Source: Clostridiales bacterium
GTDB lineage: Bacteria > Bacillota > Clostridia > Saccharofermentanales > Saccharofermentanaceae
Length of the DNA stretch: 55,715 bases
Assembly: GCA_017428155.1 (NCBI GenBank)
Contig: JAFRRJ010000027.1
Coordinates: 1 to 55,715, forward strand
Direction: 5' to 3'
Part shown: one piece after another, positions 24,173 to 33,109 of the stretch
Position numbering within the stretch: position 1 is the stretch's first letter
How the letters are laid out: every line of letters starts with the position of its first letter
Position numbers and translations under genes: made by a program
The notes under the pieces: generated by a model
Databases searched by the model: none
Told to the model about the DNA's origin: nothing
What the model saw: the letters and a program-made list of their open reading frames with translations, nothing else

Positions 24173-24595
24173 TTACTGCAGATCTTCCATGCCCATGGTC
24201 TTAACGCCTGCAGCGTTGAGGAGAGCTTCTGCCTTGGCGTTATCATCCGTCTTGATGGCGATGGGAGCGCCGTCGCCGTCGATGGAAAGACCATAGATAT
24301 AACTGATGTTAAGTCCGGCTGCGTGGATCATGCCGACAACCTTTGCAAGACTTCCTACTGCATCAGGAACCACAACTGCAATGACCTCATCGATACGCGC
24401 TGCAAAGCCTGCTTCCTTAAGGATCTGCTTTGCCTTGTCGGGATCCTTGGCAAGGAGACGGAGAACTCCGTACTCCATTGTGTCTGCGAGACTTGCGGAA
24501 AGGAGGTCGACACCGCCCTGTGCAAGGATCTTCAAGACCTCATCAAGTCTGCCCTCAGTATTTTCGAGAAAAACCGAAATCTGCTTAACGAACAT
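24173..24595 (-). CDS. Tandem ACT-domain protein
   Basis: The 140-aa protein contains two ACT-type regulatory modules: residues 1-70 (QISVFLENTEGRLDEVLKILAQGGVDL) and 70-140 (IAVVVPDAVGSLAKVVGMIHAAGLNISYIYG). ACT domains bind amino acids or related small ligands. Stand-alone tandem-ACT proteins are commonly encoded beside phenylacetate-CoA ligase and indolepyruvate oxidoreductase genes, as here. A role in sensing an aromatic or branched-chain amino acid is likely but unproven. It starts 18 bp after the paaK stop, with GGGGAGG upstream. Confidence 0.85.
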   Translation of the reverse strand: MFVKQISVFLENTEGRLDEVLKILAQGGVDLLSASLADTMEYGVLRLLAKDPDKAKQILKEAGFAARIDEVIAVVVPDAVGSLAKVVGMIHAAGLNISYIYGLSIDGDGAPIAIKTDDNAKAEALLNAAGVKTMGMEDLQ

Positions 24596-24613
24596 AGTGT
24601 TACCTCCCCATAA

Positions 24614-25915
24614 TTATTGATAAAGCTTACGCTTGTCTGTAACGTGCTTGCTCTTGCCGTCGAAGTGCTCAAGGCCGTTGGGCTCGACGAGCTTGACCTT
24701 TGCATTGAGGCCGATCGCCATCTTGAGCTTATCATGAACTGCCTTGGAAAGCTTCTCCAAAGATTTGATCTCGTCTGTAAATACGTTCTCTGCAACCTCA
24801 ACCTGAACTTCGAGAGTATCTGTGTTGTCTACACGGTCAACTACGAGCATGTAGTGAGGTGTCGTGCCTTCGACTGTAAGGAGAGCTGCCTCTACCTGTG
24901 AAGGGAAAACGTTTACGCCGCGGATGATGAGCATGTCGTCGGATCTGCCTCTGAAGCGCTGGATCCTTGCCATTGTACGTCCGCACTCGCACTTGTCATA
25001 TTCAATGGATGTGAGGTCCTTGGTCCTGTAACGGATGAGCGGCATACCTTCCTTTGTGAGGTTGGTGATTACGAGCTCGCCGTCGGAACCCTTAGGAAGC
25101 TGCTTCAATGTTGAAGGATCAATGATCTCAGGCAGGAAGTGATCTTCCCAGATATGGAGACCCTTGTGGTATTCACAGTCGCACGCAACGCCGGGGCCCA
25201 TCATCTCTGTGAGACCGTATATATCGTATGCCTTAATGTGGAGTCTTGACTCCATCTGGTCACGCATCTCGTCTGTCCAGGGCTCTGCGCCACAGATAGC
25301 GGACTTGAGTTTGATCTTATCTACAAGGCCTGCCTTCTCAAGGTCTTCTGCAACGTGCAGGAGATAGGAAGGGGTGCACGCGATGGATGTAACATCACAG
25401 TCGATCATCATGTCGATGAGCTTCTGTGTGTTGCCTGTGGACATAGGGAGAACAAGAGCGCCCAGGTATTCAGCACCGTAATGAGCGCCGAGACCGCCCG
25501 TGAAGAGGCCGTATCCGTATCCTACCTGGATTACGTCTTCCTTTGTGATGCCGGCCATAGAAAGGCATCTTGCAACGCACTCTGCCCAGATATCAATATC
25601 GCGTCTTGTGTAGACGGCGATCTTCGGTTTTCCTGTTGTGCCGGAAGAAGCATGAACACGGACCAGTTCTGATCTGGGAGCTGCTGCTAGGCCAAAGGGA
25701 TATGTGTCTCTTAGATCTGCGTAAGTGGTATAAGGCAGTTTATCAAGGTCTTCGATACCCTTGATGTCGCCGGGTTCAAGGCCTGCTTCCTGCATCTTTT
25801 TGCGGTAATACTCAACGTTGTGATAAACGCGGTTTACCTGCTTGACAAGTCTTGCGCTCTGAAGCGCTTCGATCTCGTCACGCGACATGCACTCCTTTGC
25901 TTCATTCCAAATCAT
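24614..25915 (-). CDS. paaK: Phenylacetate-CoA ligase (PaaK family)
   Basis: The 433-aa adenylate-forming ligase has the PaaK-type P-loop VHASSGTTGKPK, the segment YDIYGLTEMMGPGVACDCEYHKGLHIWEDHF, and the C-terminal IRGVNVFPSQVE and KLVEPNGLEHFDGKSKHVTDKR. Length is typical. It converts an arylacetate (phenylacetate or indoleacetate type) plus ATP and CoA into the aryl-acetyl-CoA. Next to iorAB this gives a reversible route between arylacetates and arylpyruvates, used by anaerobes for aromatic amino acid breakdown or for reductive synthesis from scavenged arylacetate. Confidence 0.92.
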   Translation of the reverse strand: MIWNEAKECMSRDEIEALQSARLVKQVNRVYHNVEYYRKKMQEAGLEPGDIKGIEDLDKLPYTTYADLRDTYPFGLAAAPRSELVRVHASSGTTGKPKIAVYTRRDIDIWAECVARCLSMAGITKEDVIQVGYGYGLFTGGLGAHYGAEYLGALVLPMSTGNTQKLIDMMIDCDVTSIACTPSYLLHVAEDLEKAGLVDKIKLKSAICGAEPWTDEMRDQMESRLHIKAYDIYGLTEMMGPGVACDCEYHKGLHIWEDHFLPEIIDPSTLKQLPKGSDGELVITNLTKEGMPLIRYRTKDLTSIEYDKCECGRTMARIQRFRGRSDDMLIIRGVNVFPSQVEAALLTVEGTTPHYMLVVDRVDNTDTLEVQVEVAENVFTDEIKSLEKLSKAVHDKLKMAIGLNAKVKLVEPNGLEHFDGKSKHVTDKRKLYQ

Positions 25916-25946
25916 AATCGGGGCCTCCTGTTAATTCGGGTTGTTT

Positions 25947-26357
25947 TTATCTTCGCGCTGTCTTAAAACCGTTGACGATAATGAGTGCGAGCTCCTTGCC
26001 TTCGGTATCAAAGGCTTTGACCTCGTATAGACAGATATATCTTCCGTCCTTGACAATGTCGGCAGTGCATGTGACCTTGCCGCCGTGCCATGACCTTAAG
26101 AAATTCATCTGTGTTGCTTGTGTAACCGTAACCGTATCTGAGTCGAGTATGCAGTTCTCCGCAACGGCAAATGCAAAATCCGCCATTGTGTAATAGACTG
26201 CGCCCATAAGACCTCCGACAGCGTTAAGGTGTCTTCCGTCAGGCTCAAGGCTCACTACGCTGTGGCCTTTTTCCGCTTTCTCGATAACGATACCGGTTGC
26301 TTCTGTGGCGTATTTGTCGCCTTCGAAAAACTTTCTTACTTCTTCAAGATCCGGCAT
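25947..26357 (-). CDS. PaaI-like hotdog thioesterase
   Basis: With ATG at 26357, which overlaps the end region of iorB, the protein is 136 aa (MPDLEEVRKFFEGDKYATE...). A longer in-frame ORF would run antisense-free but inside iorB and is not a credible start. The hotdog signature is visible: GRHLNAVGGLMGAVYYTMADFAFAVAEN (helix with the Asp/Glu-containing active-site region) and VTQATQMNFLR. Such enzymes hydrolyse arylacetyl-CoA or other acyl-CoA thioesters and may release CoA when the ligase product accumulates. It lies between iorB and paaK on the same strand. Confidence 0.85.
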   Translation of the reverse strand: MPDLEEVRKFFEGDKYATEATGIVIEKAEKGHSVVSLEPDGRHLNAVGGLMGAVYYTMADFAFAVAENCILDSDTVTVTQATQMNFLRSWHGGKVTCTADIVKDGRYICLYEVKAFDTEGKELALIIVNGFKTARR

Positions 26358-26358
26358 A

Positions 26359-26934
26359 TTATTCAGCTTCCAGTCCCATCTCAAAAGCCTTAAGATTGAG
26401 CTCAAGGAACTTCGGAGGAACACATGCCTCAACTGCCTTGATCCATTCATCCTTGGAGATATCTGCAATGTACTTTGAGAAAACACCCATAAGGACAATG
26501 TTGGTAGCCTTTGCATTTCCTGCCTGCTCAGCGATCGTGAGCGCATCGATGGCATCAACCTTCGCACCTGAAGCTTCCATTTTCGAGACAAGCTCAGAAG
26601 GATATTCTGCCGTGCCTGCGATTACGGGCATAGGATCGATCTGCTGTGAGTTTGTGACGATCTGTCCGCCGGGTTTTAAGAACTGAACATATCTTGCAGC
26701 TTCCAAAAGCTCAAAAGAGATGATGTAGTCAGCTTCGCCCTTGTCGATGATGGGGGAGTTGACCTTGTCGCCGAACTTAACATATGTAACAACGCTTCCG
26801 CCTCTCTGGCTCATTCCGTGAACCTCTGAGACCTTAACATCGTAGCCCTTGTCCATTGCGGCTCTGCCTAAAATCTTGCTCGCTAAGAGCGAACCCTGTC
26901 CGCCTACGCCTACTATCATTATGCTTGTTACCAT
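26359..26934 (-). CDS. iorB: Indolepyruvate:ferredoxin oxidoreductase, beta subunit
   Basis: The 191-aa protein has the gamma/beta-domain signature of 2-oxoacid:ferredoxin oxidoreductases: IVGVGGQGSLLASKILGRAA at the N-terminus and SEVHGMSQRGGSVVTYVKFG. It is the small partner of IorA and supplies the CoA-binding side of the complex that oxidatively decarboxylates arylpyruvates to arylacetyl-CoA, with reduced ferredoxin as co-product. Its start overlaps the end of iorA by 7 bp. Confidence 0.93.
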   Translation of the reverse strand: MVTSIMIVGVGGQGSLLASKILGRAAMDKGYDVKVSEVHGMSQRGGSVVTYVKFGDKVNSPIIDKGEADYIISFELLEAARYVQFLKPGGQIVTNSQQIDPMPVIAGTAEYPSELVSKMEASGAKVDAIDALTIAEQAGNAKATNIVLMGVFSKYIADISKDEWIKAVEACVPPKFLELNLKAFEMGLEAE

Positions 26935-28682
26935 GTGATTGCCTCCCCGTTCAAATCTTCAAAAGCGCCGAACTTGCAGAGCTCGCTGCACACCTTGCAG
27001 CCGAAGCACTGTGTCACGTCTACCTTTGCATGACCTTCCTTAAAGGAGATCGCAGGGCATCCGAGCTTCATGCAGGCCTTGCAGGACTTGCACTTGTCGG
27101 GGTTGACCTGGATAGGCTCACCGCGCTTAACCTTCTTAAGGAGTGCGCATGGTCTTCTGGAGATGATTACGGAAGGCTCTTCTGCTGCGAGCTCTTCCTT
27201 GACTGCTGCTTCAGCCTCAGCGAGGTTATAAGGATCTACGACTCTTACTCTGTTGATGCCCATTGCACGAACGAGAGCTTCGAGGTCGATCTTGCCTGCC
27301 GGATCACCACGGAGGTTGAAGCCTGTCGTGGGATTCTGCTGGTGGCCTGTCATACCTGTGATGGAGTTATCGAGGATGATGACTGTTGAATTTGTCTGGT
27401 TATAAGCGATGTTGGCAAGACCTGTCATACCTGAATGCATGAATGTAGAATCGCCGATAACTGCTACAGTCTTCTTCTCGGCATCTGCGCCCAGAGCCTT
27501 GTTGAAGCCGTGTAGGGAGCTTATGGAAGCACCCATGCACTCTGTCGTATCAATAGCGCAGAGCGGAGGTGTGGCACCCAATGTATAGCATCCGATGTCG
27601 CCCATGACCGTGATCTTGTTCTTTGAAAGAACATAGAACATTCCTCTGTGAGGGCAGCCTGCACACATTGCCGGCGGTCTTCCGGGAAGACCTTCAATGG
27701 GCTTGCAGGAGGGCTTCTCGGGGAGTCCCAGCTTTGTAGCGATGAGGCCCTGTGAGAACTCGTCGATCAACGGGAAAATGTCCTTGCCTGTTACTTCAAG
27801 ACCTAATGTCTTGCAGTGTGTCTCGATGATGGGGTCAAGTTCCTCAACAACTACGAGCTTATCTACCTTGGAAGCGAAATCCTTGATCTTCTGCTCAGGA
27901 AGCGGGTTGATAAGACCGATCTTCAATACAGGATACTTATCACCGAATACTTCCTTAACGTACTGGTATGAAGTGGAGGAAGTGATGATACCCATTGATG
28001 TATCAGAACCTTCTTCAACACGGTTAAGTGACGACTCCTCAGCAAATGCTACGAGCTTTCTTGTTCTCTCCTCAACGATGGGGTGACGTCTCTTTGCATT
28101 TGCAGGAACCATTACATACTTGGCTGCGTCCTTCTCATAAGGCTTAACAGCAACTTCAATCCTCTCACCTGTCTCAACGACTGACTGGGAGTGAGCAACT
28201 CTTGTGCACATCTTGATAAGTACGGGTGTATCAAACTGCTCGGAAATATCGTAAGCCTCGATAATGAAATCCTTAGCCTCCTGGGAATCAGCGGGCTCTA
28301 ACATGGGCATCTTTGCAGCGATTGCATAATGTCTTGAATCCTGCTCATTCTGCGAAGAATGCATTCCCGGGTCGTCTGCAACGAGGATGACCATTCCTGC
28401 ATTGACGCCGGTATAGCTCATGGTAAAGAGCGGGTCAGCTGCAACGTTAAGTCCTACGTGCTTCATGGCACAGTAAGATCTCTTTCCTGCACGGCTCGCA
28501 CCGAAAGCGGTCTCCATAGCAACCTTCTCGTTAGGTGCCCATTCGCAGTAGATCTCGTCGTACTTTGCGGCTTCTTCTGTTGTCTCTGTACTGGGAGTGC
28601 CGGGGTACGAACTTGCGACTGCTACGCCGGCCTCATAAAGGCCTCTGGCAATAGCCTTGTTTCCAAGCATCAGTTCTTTCAT
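26928..28682 (-). CDS. iorA: Indolepyruvate:ferredoxin oxidoreductase, alpha subunit
   Basis: The 584-aa subunit opens with GNKAIARGLYEAGVAVASSYPGTPSTE. It carries the thiamine-diphosphate site (GDIGCYTLGATPPL, GDSTFMHSGMTGLANIAYNQTNST) and a C-terminal ferredoxin-like domain with two 4Fe-4S motifs (CKSCKACMKLGCP and CFGCKVCSELCKFGAF). Length and domain order match IorA. It is the first gene of the operon iorA-iorB-thioesterase-paaK-ACT. The intergenic stretch upstream (28683-28867) contains a TATAAT on the reverse strand near 28730 without a convincing -35. Confidence 0.95.
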   Translation of the reverse strand: MKELMLGNKAIARGLYEAGVAVASSYPGTPSTETTEEAAKYDEIYCEWAPNEKVAMETAFGASRAGKRSYCAMKHVGLNVAADPLFTMSYTGVNAGMVILVADDPGMHSSQNEQDSRHYAIAAKMPMLEPADSQEAKDFIIEAYDISEQFDTPVLIKMCTRVAHSQSVVETGERIEVAVKPYEKDAAKYVMVPANAKRRHPIVEERTRKLVAFAEESSLNRVEEGSDTSMGIITSSTSYQYVKEVFGDKYPVLKIGLINPLPEQKIKDFASKVDKLVVVEELDPIIETHCKTLGLEVTGKDIFPLIDEFSQGLIATKLGLPEKPSCKPIEGLPGRPPAMCAGCPHRGMFYVLSKNKITVMGDIGCYTLGATPPLCAIDTTECMGASISSLHGFNKALGADAEKKTVAVIGDSTFMHSGMTGLANIAYNQTNSTVIILDNSITGMTGHQQNPTTGFNLRGDPAGKIDLEALVRAMGINRVRVVDPYNLAEAEAAVKEELAAEEPSVIISRRPCALLKKVKRGEPIQVNPDKCKSCKACMKLGCPAISFKEGHAKVDVTQCFGCKVCSELCKFGAFEDLNGEAITW

Positions 28683-28867
28683 TTCTTCATCTCCTAAGAC
28701 TGGTCTTATTTATAAACTAATTTGCTAATTATACGACAAAATGGCGCGCCTTTAAATAATCAGGCTATAAGTTGGTCTGTATATAAAGTCGCGTGGATTT
28801 TTAAGCAGAACACCCAAAAACCGTCTGATATTTTTTGCTGTAGCTGTAATAGATCTTCCAGGGCTCT

Positions 28868-29869
28868 TTATGCGTCAGCGAAAATAATACTGCTCGCCTC
28901 TATCGTCGGTCCGAACTGGTTGGAATACTTGTACTCCGAGGTTGTACACGCCGGAAGGTTTACCGCCATCTCGATCCTCGCATGGTTAACGAAATCACCG
29001 TCAGGAAGGTTAAAGAAAGGATATATTGCGCTTCCGTAAGTATCGCTTGCCGTATCATCCCAAAGACAGTCGACATTACTGAAAGTTCCGTTGATCTGCA
29101 GCATGTTCCAGGAGTGGCTTCCGTCACTGTTGGCACCGGCAACGATCTGACCGCTTACTCCCTCGGTCCTGCCCGTGACATAATAGCAGGTTGCGCCTGT
29201 CTTCTGCATCAGATACTGGAAGCATCTTGCATAGCCTGCGCATACGGACTTATGTGTGACAAGCACGGAATAAGCACTCTGGTTATAGGGTGCGGATGCA
29301 TCGTATTCCGTGTTCTGGCAGATATAATCGTGAATATAAAGCTCTCTTTCCAATACGGTCGAATATGAAAGAGCACCTGCGATAACAAGGTTCGCAGCAC
29401 TCTCGAACTGTGCCTTTGCCGCGGTGAGCTTTTCGGGCGTGTCGGCAAAATCAAAGAAGGAAAATGACAGTTCCTTTATGCTTCCGCCTGAAGGATCGTA
29501 AGTATAGCCGTAGTTGTTATCGAGCCAGAAGAGCTCCGGATGATCGTTGAGTACCGAATCAATAGCTTTGGAAAGCTGATCGGCTGTCACTTCAACGCGG
29601 CATTCGAATTTCTGATTACCCTTTAATAATTCCTCGTAGATAAGTGAATATGCATTCTTCTCGGTCTCTGAGAGCATCGCAAAATAAGGATTTTTGATCG
29701 TGTCATACTCCTTGCGGACAAAAGGTGCTGTGGGCTTGGAAGTATCGGAGACACCGGCAGAATCCTTTGTGGCTTCCAGTGAATACCCTGAACCGAGGCA
29801 CCCTGTAAGAGATAATAACAGAGTAACCGTCAGGATAAGACTGATCAGCTTTGAAGATGTTTTATTCAT
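28868..29869 (-). CDS. Transglutaminase-like lipoprotein
   Basis: The 333-aa protein has a lipoprotein signal (LILTVTLLLSLTGCLG, lipobox LTGC). The mature part contains a transglutaminase/protease-like core: Cys in KSVCAGYARCFQYLMQ, His in SHSWNML, and Asp in VDCLWDD, the Cys-His-Asp triad order of the fold. It should be anchored outside the cell, where related proteins act as peptidases or crosslinkers of wall material. It is last in the 28.9-35.3 kb same-strand cluster, and its ribosome binding site lies in a hairpin. Confidence 0.85.
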   Translation of the reverse strand: MNKTSSKLISLILTVTLLLSLTGCLGSGYSLEATKDSAGVSDTSKPTAPFVRKEYDTIKNPYFAMLSETEKNAYSLIYEELLKGNQKFECRVEVTADQLSKAIDSVLNDHPELFWLDNNYGYTYDPSGGSIKELSFSFFDFADTPEKLTAAKAQFESAANLVIAGALSYSTVLERELYIHDYICQNTEYDASAPYNQSAYSVLVTHKSVCAGYARCFQYLMQKTGATCYYVTGRTEGVSGQIVAGANSDGSHSWNMLQINGTFSNVDCLWDDTASDTYGSAIYPFFNLPDGDFVNHARIEMAVNLPACTTSEYKYSNQFGPTIEASSIIFADA

Positions 29870-29874
29870 AAAAT

Positions 29875-29909
29875 AATTCCCTTCAGGTTCTATTCACCTA
29901 AAGGGAATT
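29875..29909 (-). promoter_or_regulatory. Hairpin covering the ribosome binding site of the transglutaminase gene
   Basis: On the reverse strand AATTCCCTT and AAGGGAATT pair perfectly, with an inner AGGT/ACCT pair. The 3' arm contains the AAGGGA ribosome site just before the ATG at 29869. It could terminate upstream transcripts (ATTTT follows) or hide the ribosome site. Confidence 0.55.
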
Positions 29910-29944
29910 ATAAGGAAAAAAACTTGATTATTCTATATTGAAAC

Positions 29945-31300
29945 TCAGGCTTTTAACATCAGGGTCTTTTCTTCGGATTCTTCGATCTCCTCAACATTTA
30001 ATACCACAAGTTCCTCAGGAGCAACAGCTTTGCGCGCACGGAGCTTCAATGCGGTCATGATGCCTCCGATCAGAAGAAGTACGATTCCGAGACCAGCCAG
30101 AAGATAATCAAAGAAGAGCCTTTCTTCTGTAAGCTGTGCTGCTCTTTCCCAGTAAGGGAATTCGTAGCCTACCCGTTCCCCGTCAGTCTCGCCCAGAGGA
30201 AACATGGTATCAACAACTCTGGTGATCTGGTAGCGGCCGGTCTTATTGACCACATATACTTCGGGATCCTGGATCGAATATGAAGGCAGCGCGTTTTTGA
30301 AGTCTGAAACACCTACGCCTCTTACAAGTTCAGGAATAAGAGCTTCATAGCACTGTATGGCAAAATCATTGCTGCCGGAAATACTGGAAGTTACGGGATT
30401 ATCTGCGCCGGAATCACCAGATAAATCGAATGAACCGGAATCAATATCACCCAAATCAAGATCGTCACCCGAAAGGCCAAGATCACTTCCGCTGTCAGAT
30501 GATTCTGTGGAAGGATAGAGCGTATCAAGGGCTGCAAAGTAGATAAATGCCCTGTTGATCTGTTCACCGGCAAGTTCCGCCACCTTGGTGTTCTTTTCTT
30601 CAACGACACCTATGATGGTAAACATCTGATCGTTGATCGTAAGGTAACGTCCTACGACATCATAAGAACGGAAGAATTTCCAGGCCAGAACGTCATTGAT
30701 TACGATCTGGAACGTATCCACCGGAATCTCCGGAAGGAATCCTCCGGACATATATCTGTAAGGATGGAAAGCCTGATAGTTACCTCCGACAGCTACAAGC
30801 TGCGCGTCAGTGGAAGAACCCTTAACAGCCTGTCCGTCAACGATGTTCAGCTCCGTTACAGTAGCCATCACAGTTGAGGAATAGCAGTCTTCCCAGCCAC
30901 GGAGTTTATCACTGCTGCCCTTGCTTTTGGACGCGCTTCCGAGTCCGGTGTCAGCTGCGCTCTGCAGCTTGTCTCTCATGGACTGTATGTCTGCCTTGTG
31001 GATCGACTTACCGCCGACCATATATGTCAAAGGAGTTTTTTCTCCGCCTGCTCTTATGCCGCCGGCATAGACACACATATGCCTGTAGCCGGTCTCACCT
31101 TTGCCCTGCCATTTATCGGCAACCTTATAGTCAGGTCTCGAACCGATTAGGAAAACGGCACGTCCGATTCCGAATGATAACAGTACAACGGCAGTAAGTA
31201 TGATCCAGAACGGAGCGGCAAGGACGATCTTAAGGATCTTCCTCTTGGCATTTCCCTTCTCTGTATTCCAGAGTGCTTTTGTCTTATCCAGTAAACGCAT
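29945..31300 (-). CDS. MacB periplasmic-core-like membrane protein with two membrane helices
   Basis: ATG at 31300 is preferred (AAGGG 9 nt upstream) over TTG at 31306, giving 451 aa. A single helix near residues 25-48 is followed by an extracellular domain that resembles the MacB/FtsX-type core: VAVGGNYQAFHPYRYMSGGFLP, VINDVLAWKFFRSYDVVGRYLTINDQMFTIIGVVEE. An Asp/Ser/Gly-rich insert follows, then one C-terminal helix (LLAGLGIVLLLIGGIMTAL). Full MacB-type permeases carry three further C-terminal helices and a separate or fused ATPase; neither is seen. It probably pairs with the HlyD-like adaptor encoded 20 bp upstream. Function is unknown. Confidence 0.7.
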   Translation of the reverse strand: MRLLDKTKALWNTEKGNAKRKILKIVLAAPFWIILTAVVLLSFGIGRAVFLIGSRPDYKVADKWQGKGETGYRHMCVYAGGIRAGGEKTPLTYMVGGKSIHKADIQSMRDKLQSAADTGLGSASKSKGSSDKLRGWEDCYSSTVMATVTELNIVDGQAVKGSSTDAQLVAVGGNYQAFHPYRYMSGGFLPEIPVDTFQIVINDVLAWKFFRSYDVVGRYLTINDQMFTIIGVVEEKNTKVAELAGEQINRAFIYFAALDTLYPSTESSDSGSDLGLSGDDLDLGDIDSGSFDLSGDSGADNPVTSSISGSNDFAIQCYEALIPELVRGVGVSDFKNALPSYSIQDPEVYVVNKTGRYQITRVVDTMFPLGETDGERVGYEFPYWERAAQLTEERLFFDYLLAGLGIVLLLIGGIMTALKLRARKAVAPEELVVLNVEEIEESEEKTLMLKA

Positions 31301-31320
31301 TGTCAATTACCCTTCATGGA

Positions 31321-33051
31321 TCACTTGGCAGTATAGTCTTCGAGTCTTACTCTCTGACCGTCTTCCAGCGGTTTCTCGGCTCTGATTACGATCATTACGT
31401 CATACTTGTCAAGACCTTCACCTTCGATAGCCGTAGCTGCACCGTCTGTAGCCAAGATCTTTACATCTACTCTCTTAACTGTGTACTTGTCACCCAAAGG
31501 TGTGGAAGAACCATTGATCGTGTATACGAAGTATCCGTTGGTATCTTCACTTACTGCGCTGCTCTGAACAACGCACTTATACATGTCGTTGCCCTTCCCG
31601 GCATTGACTGTTATTTCTTCATTAGGCCAGCATTCACCGTCAACATAGCACTTTACCAGCCTTGTTCCTCTCGGGTTATTAGGATCAGGTCTGATACCTG
31701 TTACCGTACAGTTCTCGACATATCCGCTAGTAACCTCAAGATTCATTCCCTGCCAGATATTCTTTGCTTCATTCGCAGCAAATTTAAACTCTACAGAACA
31801 GATCCTGCCTTCCTTCGGAATAATAGCGCAGACGTTCTCCTTTGCTGAAAGAATTGAACCTTTTTGTACCGTAATGTTGAATACATATCCGGCAACGGGG
31901 GCCGTTATTTCAGTGATCTTCGCAGCATCCTCGAGCTCCTTGATCTCCTTTTTGAGCTTTTCTATCTTTTTGTCGCGGGCTTCGGCCTTCTCCTTATTCT
32001 CGTCCTGAGTAATGCCGTCTGAAATTCTCTGATCGTTTAATGATTTCTGAGCTGTATTGACCGCATTCTGAGCTTTGCTGACAGCACTCTGGGCAGATGC
32101 CTCGGAAGGCAGACCTTCAAGTCTTGAAATCTCACCCTTTGCTTCTGTGATCTTACCCTGGCACTCGGCTAAAGCTGCTGAAGCATCATCAAGACGTGCC
32201 TGAGCTGAGTCGAGCTGAGACTCAAGAGCCTCCTTCTGTTCCTCAAGCTGATTGATCTTGAAAAGGAGCTTATCCATCTCATATGTAGGAGAATTCTTAT
32301 CTAATCCGTCAGAATCAAGGTTGGGAACATAGGAAGGATCCGGTGCAACATACTTCGGATCAGTCGGAGCAAGGGTAGGTGTCGGCGTCGGGGTTCCAAG
32401 CGCTATATAGACATCTATCTGTGACTTCAAAGGAACGATTGAAGCATCGATGCCGTCAATATCCTTCTGGAGATCTTCCACTGTTTTGGCAGCAGCATCT
32501 ACGGAAGCTTGAAGAGATACGGATTTTACAGATTCTTCGTCAATTATCTTGTTGTTCTCTTCAATATCGGAAGCCCTGTTCTTAACCTGATCTAATGTAT
32601 CCTTGGCATCAGACAGATCCGCCTTCGCCAAATTAATACTATCGTAATACATTGAATAATCAGTAGTCTGGGGACCTTTTCTCGATTCGTATTCAATTTC
32701 TTTCTCATACGTATGGAGGTCTTCCCTCTTCTGTTCCAGTTCCTCAGACTCCTCAACACTCTTAAGGGTAAAAAGCACATCGCCGGGCTCAACTTCTGAA
32801 TAATCCCAGACGTTGACGCTCTCTACTTCCCTGTTGTTAAGACCCTTGACTTCTGTCTGGTTCTCAACTTGGATATATCCCTTCGAACTGTAAGAATATG
32901 AGAGATTGCCTCTTGAGGCATACGAACCCATAACCTTCGGGATCGTCATATTCATCAAAGTGTTTGAGAAGAAAGTCAGCAATGCAAGTACTATTACAAA
33001 AGCAATCATTGCCTTTATAATCTTTGCTCTTCTTGTGCTTCCCTTAGCCAT
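31321..33051 (-). CDS. HlyD/MacA-like membrane fusion (adaptor) protein
   Basis: The 576-aa protein has one N-terminal helix (AMIAFVIVLALLTFFSNTL), a split lipoyl/biotinyl-like motif (ENQTEVKGLNNREVESVNVWDYSEVEPGDVLFTL early, ITEITAPVAGYVFNITVQKGS late), and a very long coiled-coil region between about residues 100 and 390. A Thr/Pro insert (TPTPTPTLAPTDP) breaks the coil. These are the features of periplasmic adaptor proteins, which in Gram-positive bacteria act with MacB-like permeases in export or stress tolerance. GGAGG stands 8 nt before its ATG. Confidence 0.85.
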   Translation of the reverse strand: MAKGSTRRAKIIKAMIAFVIVLALLTFFSNTLMNMTIPKVMGSYASRGNLSYSYSSKGYIQVENQTEVKGLNNREVESVNVWDYSEVEPGDVLFTLKSVEESEELEQKREDLHTYEKEIEYESRKGPQTTDYSMYYDSINLAKADLSDAKDTLDQVKNRASDIEENNKIIDEESVKSVSLQASVDAAAKTVEDLQKDIDGIDASIVPLKSQIDVYIALGTPTPTPTLAPTDPKYVAPDPSYVPNLDSDGLDKNSPTYEMDKLLFKINQLEEQKEALESQLDSAQARLDDASAALAECQGKITEAKGEISRLEGLPSEASAQSAVSKAQNAVNTAQKSLNDQRISDGITQDENKEKAEARDKKIEKLKKEIKELEDAAKITEITAPVAGYVFNITVQKGSILSAKENVCAIIPKEGRICSVEFKFAANEAKNIWQGMNLEVTSGYVENCTVTGIRPDPNNPRGTRLVKCYVDGECWPNEEITVNAGKGNDMYKCVVQSSAVSEDTNGYFVYTINGSSTPLGDKYTVKRVDVKILATDGAATAIEGEGLDKYDVMIVIRAEKPLEDGQRVRLEDYTAK

Positions 33052-33109
33052 TTTCTGTTCCTCCGTATTCCGCTTATATGCGTTGCTCTCATTAATTATC
33101 CATGTTTGT

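Noticed and set aside
26358..26591. 78-residue N-terminal extension of the thioesterase
   Set aside because: It would lie inside iorB in another frame and reads as low-quality Arg/Ser-rich sequence; the family start is ATG 26357.
28742..28750. GGCGCGCC palindrome upstream of iorA
   Set aside because: A short 8-bp palindrome without flanking symmetry or promoter alignment; probably chance.
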